Shown: positions 6,093-12,949 of the stretch, in pieces | Layout of the letters: every line of letters begins with the position of its first letter | Numbering within the stretch: position 1 is the stretch's first letter | Source: Clostridia bacterium | Lineage (GTDB): Bacteria > Bacillota > Clostridia > Christensenellales > Aristaeellaceae | DNA length: 13,504 nucleotides | Assembly: GCA_024404275.1 (NCBI GenBank) | Contig: JAKSQG010000031.1 | Location: forward strand, 1-13,504 | Reading direction: 5' to 3' | Position numbers and translations under genes: made by a program | Notes under the pieces: model-generated | Told to the model about the DNA's origin: nothing | The model's input: only the letters and a program-made list of their open reading frames with translations | The model's database searches: none

Positions 6093-6120
6093 CGGCGGGT
6101 GGAAATTTTTCCACTCGCCG
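6093..6120. terminator. Bidirectional terminator between convergent genes
   Basis: CGGCGGGTGG (6093-6102) and CCACTCGCCG (6111-6120) form a 10-bp stem with one G-T pair. The minus-strand side ends in a T-rich tail (the A-rich 6085-6091 on the plus strand); the plus-strand tail is only TTTG then AATTT. It serves the DUF1294 gene and the convergent gene ending at 6140. Confidence 0.75.
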
Positions 6121-6139
6121 TTTGAATTTATGAGAAAAA

Positions 6140-6658
6140 TCAATTGAAACGAATCTTTGAGGATTTGAGGTGACGGATGGCAATATTGGCAGCCAAACCG
6201 ATGAGCAGACCGGTGACCAGACCGACCACCAGCAGGATGGCCAGATAATATACCAGCTTCGGAGTCTGAAGCACCAACATGGCCATCAACACCTGACCGG
6301 CGTTGTGCATGGCACCGCCCGCCATACTGACGGTGACCATGTGCAGCCCTCTGACGCGGCTGAGCAGGGACATGGCGATCATGCTGAGCAGACCACCGGC
6401 GGCAGCGTACATCATGGCGCTTACACCGCTGAACATCAAGCCGGACAGCACGATTTTGAGGGCCATCAAGGCGAAGGCGGTGGGGATATCCAGCAGATAG
6501 ATGGCGAAGATGAGCACACCGTTGGAGAGCCCCAGCTTGATGCCGGGAATGCCGGGAACGGCGGGCAGCATGCTCTCGACATAACCGAGAACAAGCATCA
6601 GGGCAGTCAGCAGACCGCAAAGGGCGATGCGCTGAACGGATCTTTTTTGTTTGGCCAT
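6140..6658 (-). CDS. Gx transporter / heptaprenyl diphosphate synthase component I-like
   Basis: This 172-residue membrane protein has five or six hydrophobic segments. It carries the family signature GIPGIKLGLSN (residues 36-46) and the GGAMHNAGQ motif (114-122), typical of PF07456 proteins. The family is named after a subunit of heptaprenyl diphosphate synthase, but the membrane-embedded members like this one (Gx family) resemble small-molecule transport components and sit in redox gene clusters with NusG-domain-II proteins, ApbE and FMN-binding proteins. Here the NusG-domain-II gene is 19 bases upstream on the same message, which supports a role in membrane redox or quinone/flavin handling rather than soluble prenyl synthesis; that is inference. 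AAAGGAG precedes ATG 6658 by about 7 bases. No prenyl synthase component II is present in the window. Confidence 0.88.
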   Translation of the reverse strand: MAKQKRSVQRIALCGLLTALMLVLGYVESMLPAVPGIPGIKLGLSNGVLIFAIYLLDIPTAFALMALKIVLSGLMFSGVSAMMYAAAGGLLSMIAMSLLSRVRGLHMVTVSMAGGAMHNAGQVLMAMLVLQTPKLVYYLAILLVVGLVTGLLIGLAANIAIRHLKSSKIRFN

Positions 6659-6677
6659 AACGGCTCCTTTCGATGGA

Positions 6678-7232
6678 TTACTGAGCGCTCATCATTGCCA
6701 TGATCTCATCGGGGGTATACAGCTCAACAACCACCTGATTCGGCAGACAGATGATCATGTTGTACAGGATGCGGGTATCCTTGTTTTCGAGGGTGACTTC
6801 ACCCTGATGGACGCAATCCTGGGAGTCGCAGTTGGCGGATTCCATGTACATGCCGGTAGGCGTGATATGCAGATAGTTTTCCAATTGTTTGTCGGAACCG
6901 TCCGCAGCAGGCTGAACGATGGGGAAGGTGAACTCTCCTTCCGCGGGAAGCGGCAGCCAGTAGCTGCTGCTGTTCTGAACAGTCAGCAGGATATAGCCTG
7001 CAGCGGGTTCTACGGTAGCCTGCGGTTCTGCGGTGGTTTCGACAGCGGGAACACTTGTTTCAGCTGCTAGAGCAGCGGTTGCAACAGGTTCAGGGGTTGG
7101 GGTGAACAGCTCGGGCAGCGGCGGCACGGTGGTACGGATGCCGCGGACACCGATGAAGAGCAAAAGGGCTGCAAGGGCGAGAATAACGCCGATGACCCAG
7201 ATGTTTTTATTGTCAAAAGGCTTGCGGGACAT
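6678..7232 (-). CDS. Membrane-anchored NusG domain II-containing protein
   Basis: This 184-residue protein has one N-terminal anchor helix (residues 11-29) and a Pro/Thr/Ala/Glu-rich linker (about 36-78) that should span the cell wall region. The C-terminal extracytoplasmic NusG-domain-II fold (about 79-175) follows. The family's three cysteines are present: C135 and C140 in SANCDSQDCVHQGE, and C162 in MIICLPNQVVVEL. Such proteins are unrelated in role to transcription factor NusG and occur beside Gx-type membrane proteins and flavin-based electron-transfer genes; the exact function is unknown. GGAGGAATT lies just before ATG 7232. It is first in a two-gene operon with the Gx-type protein (19-base gap), with its own promoter at 7290-7318. 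The low-complexity linker is probably not conserved. Confidence 0.9.
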   Translation of the reverse strand: MSRKPFDNKNIWVIGVILALAALLLFIGVRGIRTTVPPLPELFTPTPEPVATAALAAETSVPAVETTAEPQATVEPAAGYILLTVQNSSSYWLPLPAEGEFTFPIVQPAADGSDKQLENYLHITPTGMYMESANCDSQDCVHQGEVTLENKDTRILYNMIICLPNQVVVELYTPDEIMAMMSAQ

Positions 7233-7265
7233 AATTCCTCCGGAAACGAAAAAAGGTGATAATGG

Positions 7266-7284
7266 CAGAGGAGTCTTTCCTCTG
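7266..7284 (-). promoter_or_regulatory. 5' hairpin in the NusG-II gene leader
   Basis: CAGAGGA (7266-7272) and TCCTCTG (7278-7284) form a perfect 7-bp stem with a 5-base loop, starting at about the predicted transcription start near 7283. A hairpin at the extreme 5' end may stabilise the message. No regulator can be named. Confidence 0.5.
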
Positions 7285-7289
7285 AAATA

Positions 7290-7318
7290 ACAATAAATGA
7301 TTTATGGGGATTTGTCAA
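7290..7318 (-). promoter_or_regulatory. Promoter of the NusG-II / Gx operon
   Basis: On the minus strand TTGACA (7318-7313) and TATTGT (7295-7290) are 17 bases apart; transcription would start near 7283, about 50 bases before ATG 7232. Confidence 0.75.
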
Positions 7319-7347
7319 TCTTTATCATTGATTTACGAAACAGAACA

Positions 7348-7376
7348 CCGTCCGCAGCCGATAAGACCGCGGACGG
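7348..7376 (-). terminator. Hairpin after the aldo/keto reductase gene
   Basis: CCGTCCGC (7348-7355) and GCGGACGG (7369-7376) form a perfect 8-bp GC-rich stem 12 bases beyond the reductase stop. The tail on the minus strand, TGTTCTGTTT, is T-rich but broken, so termination may be incomplete. Confidence 0.6.
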
Positions 7377-7388
7377 CAAAAATAAAAA

Positions 7389-8495
7389 TTATTTGAGCAG
7401 ATCGGCAAGCTCTGCCATGACGGAAGGTGTATCGATGTTCTGCGGGCAGTGACCGGTGCAGGCGCCGCAGCCAACACAATCGGCGGGTTTACCGACGGAT
7501 TCGATCTTTTCGGCACCCCTCAGCGCGCCGCGGCCATCGACCTTGTAGGCGTTGTAGAGATTAAGGTATTCGGGAATGTTGATCTCTGCCGGGCAGCCTT
7601 CACAGCAATAGCGGCAGGAGGTGCAGGGGACCTGTACCTGATGGCGGAACATTTCGCAGGATTTGAACAGGAGAGCGGTCTCTTCCTCGGTCAGGGCATC
7701 ACCGTCAAAGGTTTTGAGGTTGTCCTGCAGTTGGTCCATGCTGCTCATGCCGCTGAGGATGACATGCACAGCGGGCAGCGTACGCACGAAACGAAGGGAC
7801 CAGGAGGCAATGCTCCAATCGGGATGGGCGGCCTTGAGCGGGGCTTCGGCTTCGGGGGTCAGCGCCGCGAGACGACCACCGCGTACGGGTTCCATGACCA
7901 TGATGGGGATGTTGCGTTCCGCCAGGATGGCGTATTCCTGTTTGGCGGTGCCGTAGAGCCAGTCGTAATAATTGATCTGCAGCTGGGCAAAATCCCAGGC
8001 GTGATGATCGGCAAAGCGGGTCAGCGTCTCCAGAGAGGCATGGCTGGAGAAGCCAAGGTAGCGGATGCGGCCCAGACGCTTCTGCTCCAGGAAATACTCG
8101 ATGGCGCCGCTGCAAAGATAGGAATCAATGTTGTTGTCCAGCAGGCAATGGATCAGATAAAAATCGATGCGATCCGTCTGCAGACGCTGCAGCTGCTCTT
8201 CGAACACGGCCTTGTAATCGGGATTGGCACCAATGAAATACTTGGAAGCCAGATAGAAGCTGTCACGGGGATGCTTCGTCATGCAGGCACCCAGACATCT
8301 TTCAGATTCGCCGCCGCTGTAGGTATAGGCAGTGTCAAAATAGTTGATGCCATTTTCATAAGCACTGTCAATGATCTGATGGGCAGCCGGATAATCAATC
8401 GCTGCTTTGGGGTCGGCGGGGTTGACAGTGGGAAGACGCATGTTGCCCATGCCGAGCGTGGACAGACGAATGTCCTGATAATTCTTGAACTGCAT
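7389..8495 (-). CDS. Aldo/keto reductase with ferredoxin-like C-terminus (COG1453)
   Basis: This 368-residue cytoplasmic oxidoreductase has two parts. Residues 1-265 form an AKR TIM barrel with tetrad candidates Asp54 and Tyr59 in FDTAYTYSGGESE, Lys85 in ASKYF and His116 in YLIHCL, plus the typical late barrel motif VILSGMSS. Residues 288-352 carry two cysteine groups, CTSCRYCCEGCP (Cys 291, 294, 297, 298, 301) and CVGCGACTGHCP (Cys 340, 343, 346, 350), fitting two 4Fe-4S clusters. The combination defines the COG1453 group, common in anaerobes; the physiological substrate is unknown, and electron transfer between ferredoxin and a carbonyl compound is the usual guess. AAGGGAGA precedes ATG 8495 by about 8 bases. 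It is a single-gene unit with its own promoter, which is bracketed by an inverted repeat. Confidence 0.95.
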   Translation of the reverse strand: MQFKNYQDIRLSTLGMGNMRLPTVNPADPKAAIDYPAAHQIIDSAYENGINYFDTAYTYSGGESERCLGACMTKHPRDSFYLASKYFIGANPDYKAVFEEQLQRLQTDRIDFYLIHCLLDNNIDSYLCSGAIEYFLEQKRLGRIRYLGFSSHASLETLTRFADHHAWDFAQLQINYYDWLYGTAKQEYAILAERNIPIMVMEPVRGGRLAALTPEAEAPLKAAHPDWSIASWSLRFVRTLPAVHVILSGMSSMDQLQDNLKTFDGDALTEEETALLFKSCEMFRHQVQVPCTSCRYCCEGCPAEINIPEYLNLYNAYKVDGRGALRGAEKIESVGKPADCVGCGACTGHCPQNIDTPSVMAELADLLK

Positions 8496-8523
8496 TGAAG
8501 AATCTCCCTTTCACATAGTTTAC

Positions 8524-8572
8524 ACTTTCACTCATTTTATACAATAAAAACGGTTGAAGGTCAAGTGAAAGT
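8524..8572. repeat. 9-bp inverted repeat bracketing the reductase promoter
   Basis: ACTTTCACT (8524-8532) and AGTGAAAGT (8564-8572) are perfect complements separated by 31 bases. One arm abuts the -35 box and the other covers the expected start of transcription (about 8529). Such bracketing suggests a regulator binding both arms. Confidence 0.55.
8536..8564 (-). promoter_or_regulatory. Promoter of the aldo/keto reductase gene
   Basis: On the minus strand TTGACC (8564-8559) and TATAAA (8541-8536) are 17 bases apart, five of six matches each. Start near 8529, about 34 bases before ATG 8495. Confidence 0.8.
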
Positions 8573-8600
8573 TACCGGCTTGGTCTGATAAGCGGTAATA

Positions 8601-8640
8601 AAAAAGGACAGGTCAGTCGATAAACTGCCTATCCTTTTTT
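8601..8640. terminator. Terminator of the infC-rpmI-rplT operon
   Basis: AAAAAGGACAGGTCAGT (8601-8617) pairs, with a mismatch and a bulge, with ACTGCCTATCCTTTTTT (8624-8640). The A-rich left arm gives a T run on the minus strand, just past the rplT stop at 8649; the right arm ends in T on the plus strand, so it can work both ways. Confidence 0.88.
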
Positions 8641-8648
8641 TATTACGC

Positions 8649-8999
8649 TCAGGCCTGCTTGGCGGTTTCGGCCAGCTTGGCGAAAGCCTCGGGATCGCAC
8701 ACAGCGAGATCAGCCAGCATCTTGCGGTTGATATCGATGTTGGCCTTCTTCAGGCCGGCGATCATGGTGGAGTAGTTCATGCCGTTCAGATGAGCGGCGG
8801 CGTTGATGCGGGTGATCCACAGGCTGCGGAACTCACGCTTACGCAGCTTGCGGCCGGTGTAAGCGTAGCGCAGGGAGCGGCGGACCTGCTCACTGGCGGT
8901 GCGGTACTGCTTGGACTTCGCGCCAAAATAGCCCTTCGCCAGCTTGAGCGCCTTACGGCGCTTCTTATGGGCGGTTACAGCCCTTTTAATACGTGCCAT
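8649..8999 (-). CDS. rplT: 50S ribosomal protein L20
   Basis: The 116-residue protein is full length for L20, an early-assembly 23S rRNA-binding protein. The N-terminus [24 protein letters not shown], the basic helix with [31 protein letters not shown], and [21 protein letters not shown] are all characteristic. AAGGAGG stands 7 bases before ATG 8999. It is the last gene of the operon, 27 bases after rpmI. In Bacillus, L20 represses its own operon by binding the infC leader; a leader with an attenuator is present here at 9852-9888, so the same loop is plausible. Confidence 0.99.
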   Translation of the reverse strand: MARIKRAVTAHKKRRKALKLAKGYFGAKSKQYRTASEQVRRSLRYAYTGRKLRKREFRSLWITRINAAAHLNGMNYSTMIAGLKKANIDINRKMLADLAVCDPEAFAKLAETAKQA

Positions 9000-9026
9000 G
9001 GTTAATCCTCCTTGCCGGAAATGGGC

Positions 9027-9227
9027 TTATTTGTACGGAATCAGCGTGCGGATGGTAGCGGCTTCGGCATTGTTCTGCAGAACGCCGCCCTTACGCATAT
9101 GACGGATACGCTTGGTGGTCTTCTTGTTCAGAATGTGGTTGCAGTTCATGCTCTTGTGCTTGACTTTGCCGGACTTGGTCAGGGAGAAGCGCTTCGCTGC
9201 ACCGCGATGGGTCTTCTGCTTAGGCAT
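9027..9227 (-). CDS. rpmI: 50S ribosomal protein L35
   Basis: The 66-residue, very basic protein has the L35 signature: [24 protein letters not shown] at the start, then [16 protein letters not shown], ending in a short I-x-x-L-I-PY. The length is normal. AAGGAGG lies 7 bases before ATG 9227. It sits between infC (25-base gap) and rplT in the conserved order. Confidence 0.99.
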   Translation of the reverse strand: MPKQKTHRGAAKRFSLTKSGKVKHKSMNCNHILNKKTTKRIRHMRKGGVLQNNAEAATIRTLIPYK

Positions 9228-9252
9228 GAGGTTTCCTCCTTCCGGGAATTAT

Positions 9253-9813
9253 TCAGGCCTGGGGCTCCGCTGCGGGGCGGGCTTTTTCGGCCTTTGCGGG
9301 TTTATCCGCCTTGGGGGCCAGAATCATAATCATGTGGCGACCGTCAAGAGCAGGTCGTTTTTCAACGACGGAGACGTCCTTGGTGCGATCAATAAAATCC
9401 TGCATGACCTGCAGACCGATCTCGGAATGCGTGATCTGTCTGCCGCGGAAACGGATGCTGACCTTGACCTTGTCGCCGCCCTTGAGGAACTTGATGGCAT
9501 TCTTTGCTTTGGTCTGCACATCGTTTTCTTCGATGGTGGCGGAAAGCTGCACTTCCTTGACGGAAATGACCTTCTGGTTCTTGCGCATATCGCGCTCACG
9601 CTTGGACTGCTCATAACGGTATTTGTCGTAGTCCATCAGCTTGCACACGGGGGGAATGGCGGTCGGGGAGATCTTTACCAGATCCAGACCGGCTTCTTCT
9701 GCCAGCTCCATTGCGCGCGCGGTGGGAAAAACACCCAGCTGAGCGCCGTCAGCGCCAATCAGACGTACCTCGCGGTCACGGATTTCATCATTGATCATTA
9801 ATTCGGCGGCTAT
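9253..9813 (-). CDS. infC: Translation initiation factor IF-3, probable AUA start
   Basis: IF-3 binds the 30S subunit, keeps it from joining 50S and checks start-codon pairing. The family landmarks follow in order: INDEIRDREVRLIGADGAQLGV, the helix with MDYDKYRYEQSKRERDMRKNQK linking the two domains, the ISVKEVQLS strand, and the C-terminal RFRGRQITHSEIG and LDGRHMIMILAP. A Lys/Ala/Pro tail follows. The first ATG (9798) lies 23 bases after the nearest ribosome binding site (GGAGGTG, 9828-9822), too far. An in-frame ATA at 9813-9811 is 8 bases from that site, and the added residues (Met-Ala-Ala-Glu-Leu) resemble the usual short lead before (M/I)NEEI. No ATG, GTG or TTG lies in frame between it and the in-frame TAA at 9837-9835. 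Rare starts are known for infC and allow autoregulation by IF-3. The product is certain; the start is likely but not proven. Confidence 0.93.
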   Translation of the reverse strand: MAAELMINDEIRDREVRLIGADGAQLGVFPTARAMELAEEAGLDLVKISPTAIPPVCKLMDYDKYRYEQSKRERDMRKNQKVISVKEVQLSATIEENDVQTKAKNAIKFLKGGDKVKVSIRFRGRQITHSEIGLQVMQDFIDRTKDVSVVEKRPALDGRHMIMILAPKADKPAKAEKARPAAEPQA

Positions 9814-9851
9814 GGTCGATGCACCTCCATCATGTTATGCTTTCTTTTTTG

Positions 9852-9888
9852 TAAAAAGAAAAGCCGGCGGATGAAACCACCCGCCGAC
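9852..9888 (-). terminator. Attenuator in the infC leader
   Basis: On the minus strand GTCGGCGGG (9888-9880) pairs with TCCGCCGGC (9871-9863), 9 bp including G-U pairs and an 8-base loop, followed by TTTTCTTTTT (9862-9853). It lies between the promoter and infC, so it must be bypassed for expression. Upstream leader hairpins include GGAGC/GCTCC and GCGAA/TTCGC, and CACCCCGC in the leader could pair with GCGGGTG of the attenuator. This fits the L20-controlled leader type of Firmicutes, though I cannot confirm an L20 site. Confidence 0.8.
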
Positions 9889-9974
9889 ATACATAACTGC
9901 AAATCGGATGCCTGCACCGGGCGAAACAGTATTCGCGGGGTGAGGAGCGGGCGGCTCCTGCTTAACGCAAAGCT

Positions 9975-10003
9975 ATTATAGCATGAAGCCGCCGCGGTGT
10001 CAA
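9975..10003 (-). promoter_or_regulatory. Consensus promoter of infC-rpmI-rplT
   Basis: On the minus strand TTGACA (10003-9998) and TATAAT (9980-9975) are perfect, 17 bases apart, with an extended TGC before the -10. Start near 9968. The -35 lies only 20 bases after the stop of the upstream ABC ATPase gene. Confidence 0.95.
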
Positions 10004-10023
10004 CTGTTCTCAGCGCTTTTTTG

Positions 10024-11109
10024 TTACAGCAGATGAGAGCAGATGGGATCGAAGGAGAGGTAAGCGGTATCTCCGACGGAGAAGACCTTTTTGTTGGCAG
10101 GGCAGTTGTCGGCAATGCGTACCAGCGTGTCGCCCACACGGACGTGATAATTCTGGTAGCTGCCCATGAAGCAGCTCAGTTCCACCGTGCAGGGCAAATC
10201 GCCCTTATCGGAGATGCAAATGGCTTCGGGACGAAGCACGATGGTGCCTTCGGTGCCCGCTTTGACGCCCTCGGAAGCAGAGACGCGAACGGTATGACCG
10301 TTGACATTGACCGCGGCGATGCCGTCTTCGCAGGAGATAACAGAGCCCTTGAGGAAGTTGCACTCACCGATGAAATCGGCCACGAATTCGCTGTTGGGGT
10401 GATAATAGATCTCTTCGGGGGTTCCCATCTGGGCGATGACGCCGCCCTTCATCAGAATGATCTGATCGGACAGGGACATGGCTTCGCTCTGGTCGTGGGT
10501 GACGTAAATGGCGGTGATGCCGATCTTCTGCTGGATACGGCGGATCTCGGTGCGCATTTCTACTCTCAGTTTGGCATCAAGGTTGGACAGAGGCTCATCA
10601 AAAAGCAGAACACCGGGTTCCACCACCAGGGCACGGGCCAGGGCAACACGCTGCTGCTGACCGCCGGAGAGCTGGTTGGTCATGCGCAGCTCCATGCCGT
10701 CCAGCTTGACCAAAGACAGGATGTTCATGACCTTTTCGCGGATGACGTTCTTGGGCACGCCGCGGAGCTTGAGGCCGTAGGCTACGTTGTCATAAACGTT
10801 CATGTGGGGGAAAAGCGCGTAGGATTGGAACACCATGGCGGTATCGCGCTTGTTGGGGGTCAGCTCGTTGATGGGCTGATCCGCCAGATAGATCTCGCCC
10901 TCATCGGGAGATTCAAAGCCGGCGATCATGCGCAGCGTGGTGGTTTTGCCGCAGCCGGAGGGACCAAGCAGCGTGATGAAGCTGCCGGGGGCGATATCCA
11001 GATTGCAATCCTTCACGGCATAGAAATCGGCGTGGGTTTTGGGATCCTTGTAGATTTTGGAGATATGCTCCAGACGAACGCCCTTGGGGGCTTTAACGGA
11101 TTGACTCAT
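10024..11109 (-). CDS. ABC importer ATPase, FbpC/PotA-like, with TOBE domain
   Basis: This 361-residue cytoplasmic ATPase belongs to an FbpABC-like importer. The N-terminal nucleotide-binding domain has Walker A GPSGCGKTT (residues 49-57), Q-loop Gln95 in VFQSYALFPHM, signature LSGGQQQRV (147-155), Walker B VLLFDEPLSNLD (167-178) and H-loop His205 in THDQSEAM. Residues from about 250 form the C-terminal TOBE-type beta domain, starting at CNFLKGSV and including VLRPEAI. This architecture is shared by iron(III), polyamine, sulfate and phosphosugar importers, so the ATPase alone does not reveal the substrate. It is the last gene of the operon: the permease lies 18 bases upstream. AGGAGG precedes ATG 11109 by 10 bases. 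No terminator is visible after it; the infC promoter begins about 20 bases later. Confidence 0.96.
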   Translation of the reverse strand: MSQSVKAPKGVRLEHISKIYKDPKTHADFYAVKDCNLDIAPGSFITLLGPSGCGKTTTLRMIAGFESPDEGEIYLADQPINELTPNKRDTAMVFQSYALFPHMNVYDNVAYGLKLRGVPKNVIREKVMNILSLVKLDGMELRMTNQLSGGQQQRVALARALVVEPGVLLFDEPLSNLDAKLRVEMRTEIRRIQQKIGITAIYVTHDQSEAMSLSDQIILMKGGVIAQMGTPEEIYYHPNSEFVADFIGECNFLKGSVISCEDGIAAVNVNGHTVRVSASEGVKAGTEGTIVLRPEAICISDKGDLPCTVELSCFMGSYQNYHVRVGDTLVRIADNCPANKKVFSVGDTAYLSFDPICSHLL

Positions 11110-11127
11110 GATCTTTTTTTCCTCCTG

Positions 11128-12879
11128 TCAGGCTTTGTACAGCGCTTTGGTTTCACGCTCGAATTTGCGGGCAAGACGCTTTTGCTTGTGATCGCTGTCG
11201 AAGTAGCGCAGTATGCCGTTGAGCAGCAGGATCACGCCGTAGGTGATGATGATCAGCACAGTGGCGTAAGCGCAGGCAATTCCGTTTTCACCCTTCTCGG
11301 CAAACTCGTTGATGCGGACGGTAATGAGCAGGTATTTGGGAGTGACCAGCAGGATGATGGCGGAAATGGCCGTGATGGAACGGACAAAGGTGGTGACGAG
11401 GCCGGAAAGGAAACTGTCCTTGATGAGGGGCAGCGTGACGGAGGTGAATACCTTGCCGGAGCCGGCGCCCATATCATAGGCGGATTCCTCGATGGATTTA
11501 TCGATCTGCCGCAGAGCGGAGATACCGGAGCGTGTACCGGTGGGCAGCGAGCGGACGATAAATACGATGACCAGAATAGTGCCTGTGCCGTACAATCCCT
11601 GCATCACACCGGAATGGAAAAGACCGGCGGAATAACCGCGGATGTAGCCGATACCGAGAACGGTGCCGGGTACAGCCATGGCCAGAATGGAAACGAATTC
11701 GATGAAGCCTTTGAGTTTGAACTTCTTTTTGACCACCAGATAGCTGATGATCATACTGAGCAGGGCAGTGATAGGCGTGGCAATGAGGGACAGCAGGATG
11801 GAATCCTTATAAGCCTGCAAACCGTCCATCTTCCACATGTTGACGAAATGATCGGTCACCAGTGTATAGTTGCGGCCCCACAGCTTGAACAGTGCGCCAA
11901 AGGGAACTGCAACATAGAGCAGCACGACGAAGATGCTGACAAGAGAGCACAGTGTGGACAAAGGATAGCGGACGGATTTGTCCTCAATCAGCATACGGGC
12001 ACGGCTGGCTTTTCCGGTGAGCGTCTGGGCGGTCTTCTTTTCCAGATAATATTTCTGAATCAGGAACAGCACCAGCGTGAGCATCAGCAGGATAACGGCC
12101 ATGGCGGAGGCGCCGGGCATATCATAGGTGCCGCCCGTTACCTGCAGGTAGATGGTGGTGGCTAAGGTGTCGTAGTTGCCGCCGATCATCATGGGGTTGG
12201 CAAAGTCGGCGACAGACTCGATAAAGGTGACCAGGAAGGCGTTGCCCAGACCGGGCAGCAGCAGGGGGAGCGTGACGGAGGTGAAAACCTTGAAACGGCC
12301 GGCACCCATATCACGGCTGGCTTCTTCCAGGGAAGGATCGATGTTTTTGAGCAGACCCGTCAGCATCATATAGCAGACAGGGAAGAAGGTAAGAATCTGT
12401 ACGATGGCGATGCCGTGCAGACCGTAAATGTTGTTGTTGCGGATGCCCAGCAGCGTGCGGGTGACCAGACCGGAACGACCGAAGAGCAGGATCATGCTAA
12501 GGCTTAGCACGAAGGGCGGGGAAACGACGGGAAGCATGCTGACGACTTTGAACAGGCCGCGTACCATGCGGGAACGAAGACGGACATATACATCCACATA
12601 CGCGAACAAAAGACCCAGCAGTACCGAACCGAAGCCCACGATGAGCCCCAGAACGATGGTGTTGGTAAACGCGTTACGGAAGGTGTAAAGGTTCCATACG
12701 CGTCCGAAGGCCGAGAGGTTGACACCGTCTGAGCCGCTGACGGCATCGACCAGCAGCATCGCGAGGGGGTAGAGGATGAACAGGGAGAGGAAAATGACAA
12801 GGATGACGATGGCGCCGATCAGCGTGGGATCGGCGAAGAATTTTTTGCGGTCAAGGCGTTTACTGTTTGCTGTGGCCAC
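11128..12879 (-). CDS. ABC importer permease with two fused transmembrane domains
   Basis: This 583-residue inner-membrane protein has two BPD_transp_1 domains in one chain, as in FbpB and ThiP, with about twelve hydrophobic segments. Each half carries an EAA coupling loop: LEEASRDMGAGRFKVFTSVT (residues 184-203) and IEESAYDMGAGSGKVFTSVT (463-482). The shared MGAG-x-x-KVFTSVTLPL stretch is also nearly identical in DNA, showing the internal duplication. A charged linker (about 280-305) joins the halves. The start is GTG at 12879: AAGGAGG is 7 bases upstream, and the surrounding AAGGAGGTCATCC is almost fully complementary to the 16S rRNA 3' end. No ATG fits as well. It should pair as a single chain with the ATPase dimer and take substrate from the binding protein encoded upstream. 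Confidence 0.95.
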   Translation of the reverse strand: MATANSKRLDRKKFFADPTLIGAIVILVIFLSLFILYPLAMLLVDAVSGSDGVNLSAFGRVWNLYTFRNAFTNTIVLGLIVGFGSVLLGLLFAYVDVYVRLRSRMVRGLFKVVSMLPVVSPPFVLSLSMILLFGRSGLVTRTLLGIRNNNIYGLHGIAIVQILTFFPVCYMMLTGLLKNIDPSLEEASRDMGAGRFKVFTSVTLPLLLPGLGNAFLVTFIESVADFANPMMIGGNYDTLATTIYLQVTGGTYDMPGASAMAVILLMLTLVLFLIQKYYLEKKTAQTLTGKASRARMLIEDKSVRYPLSTLCSLVSIFVVLLYVAVPFGALFKLWGRNYTLVTDHFVNMWKMDGLQAYKDSILLSLIATPITALLSMIISYLVVKKKFKLKGFIEFVSILAMAVPGTVLGIGYIRGYSAGLFHSGVMQGLYGTGTILVIVFIVRSLPTGTRSGISALRQIDKSIEESAYDMGAGSGKVFTSVTLPLIKDSFLSGLVTTFVRSITAISAIILLVTPKYLLITVRINEFAEKGENGIACAYATVLIIITYGVILLLNGILRYFDSDHKQKRLARKFERETKALYKA

Positions 12880-12910
12880 AGGATGACCTCCTTAGCAGAT
12901 TAAGAGAAAA

Positions 12911-12932
12911 GGGATGGTCCGCAGACCATCCC
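12911..12932 (-). terminator. Hairpin between binding-protein and permease genes
   Basis: GGGATGGTC (12911-12919) and GACCATCCC (12924-12932) form a perfect 9-bp stem with a 4-base loop. On the minus strand it is followed by TTTTCTCTT, so it can act as a leaky terminator, allowing more binding protein than permease. Confidence 0.72.
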
Positions 12933-12949
12933 CAGATCTAAGACGAAGA

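Noticed and set aside
7449..8498. 349-codon open frame on the plus strand
   Set aside because: Exactly antisense to the aldo/keto reductase, which has complete motifs and its own promoter.
9997..12165. 722-codon open frame on the plus strand
   Set aside because: It lies antisense to the FbpC-like ATPase and the fused permease, whose motifs are intact. The translation is rich in Gly, His, Asp and Gln with no recognisable domain, as expected for a shadow of GC-biased coding DNA.
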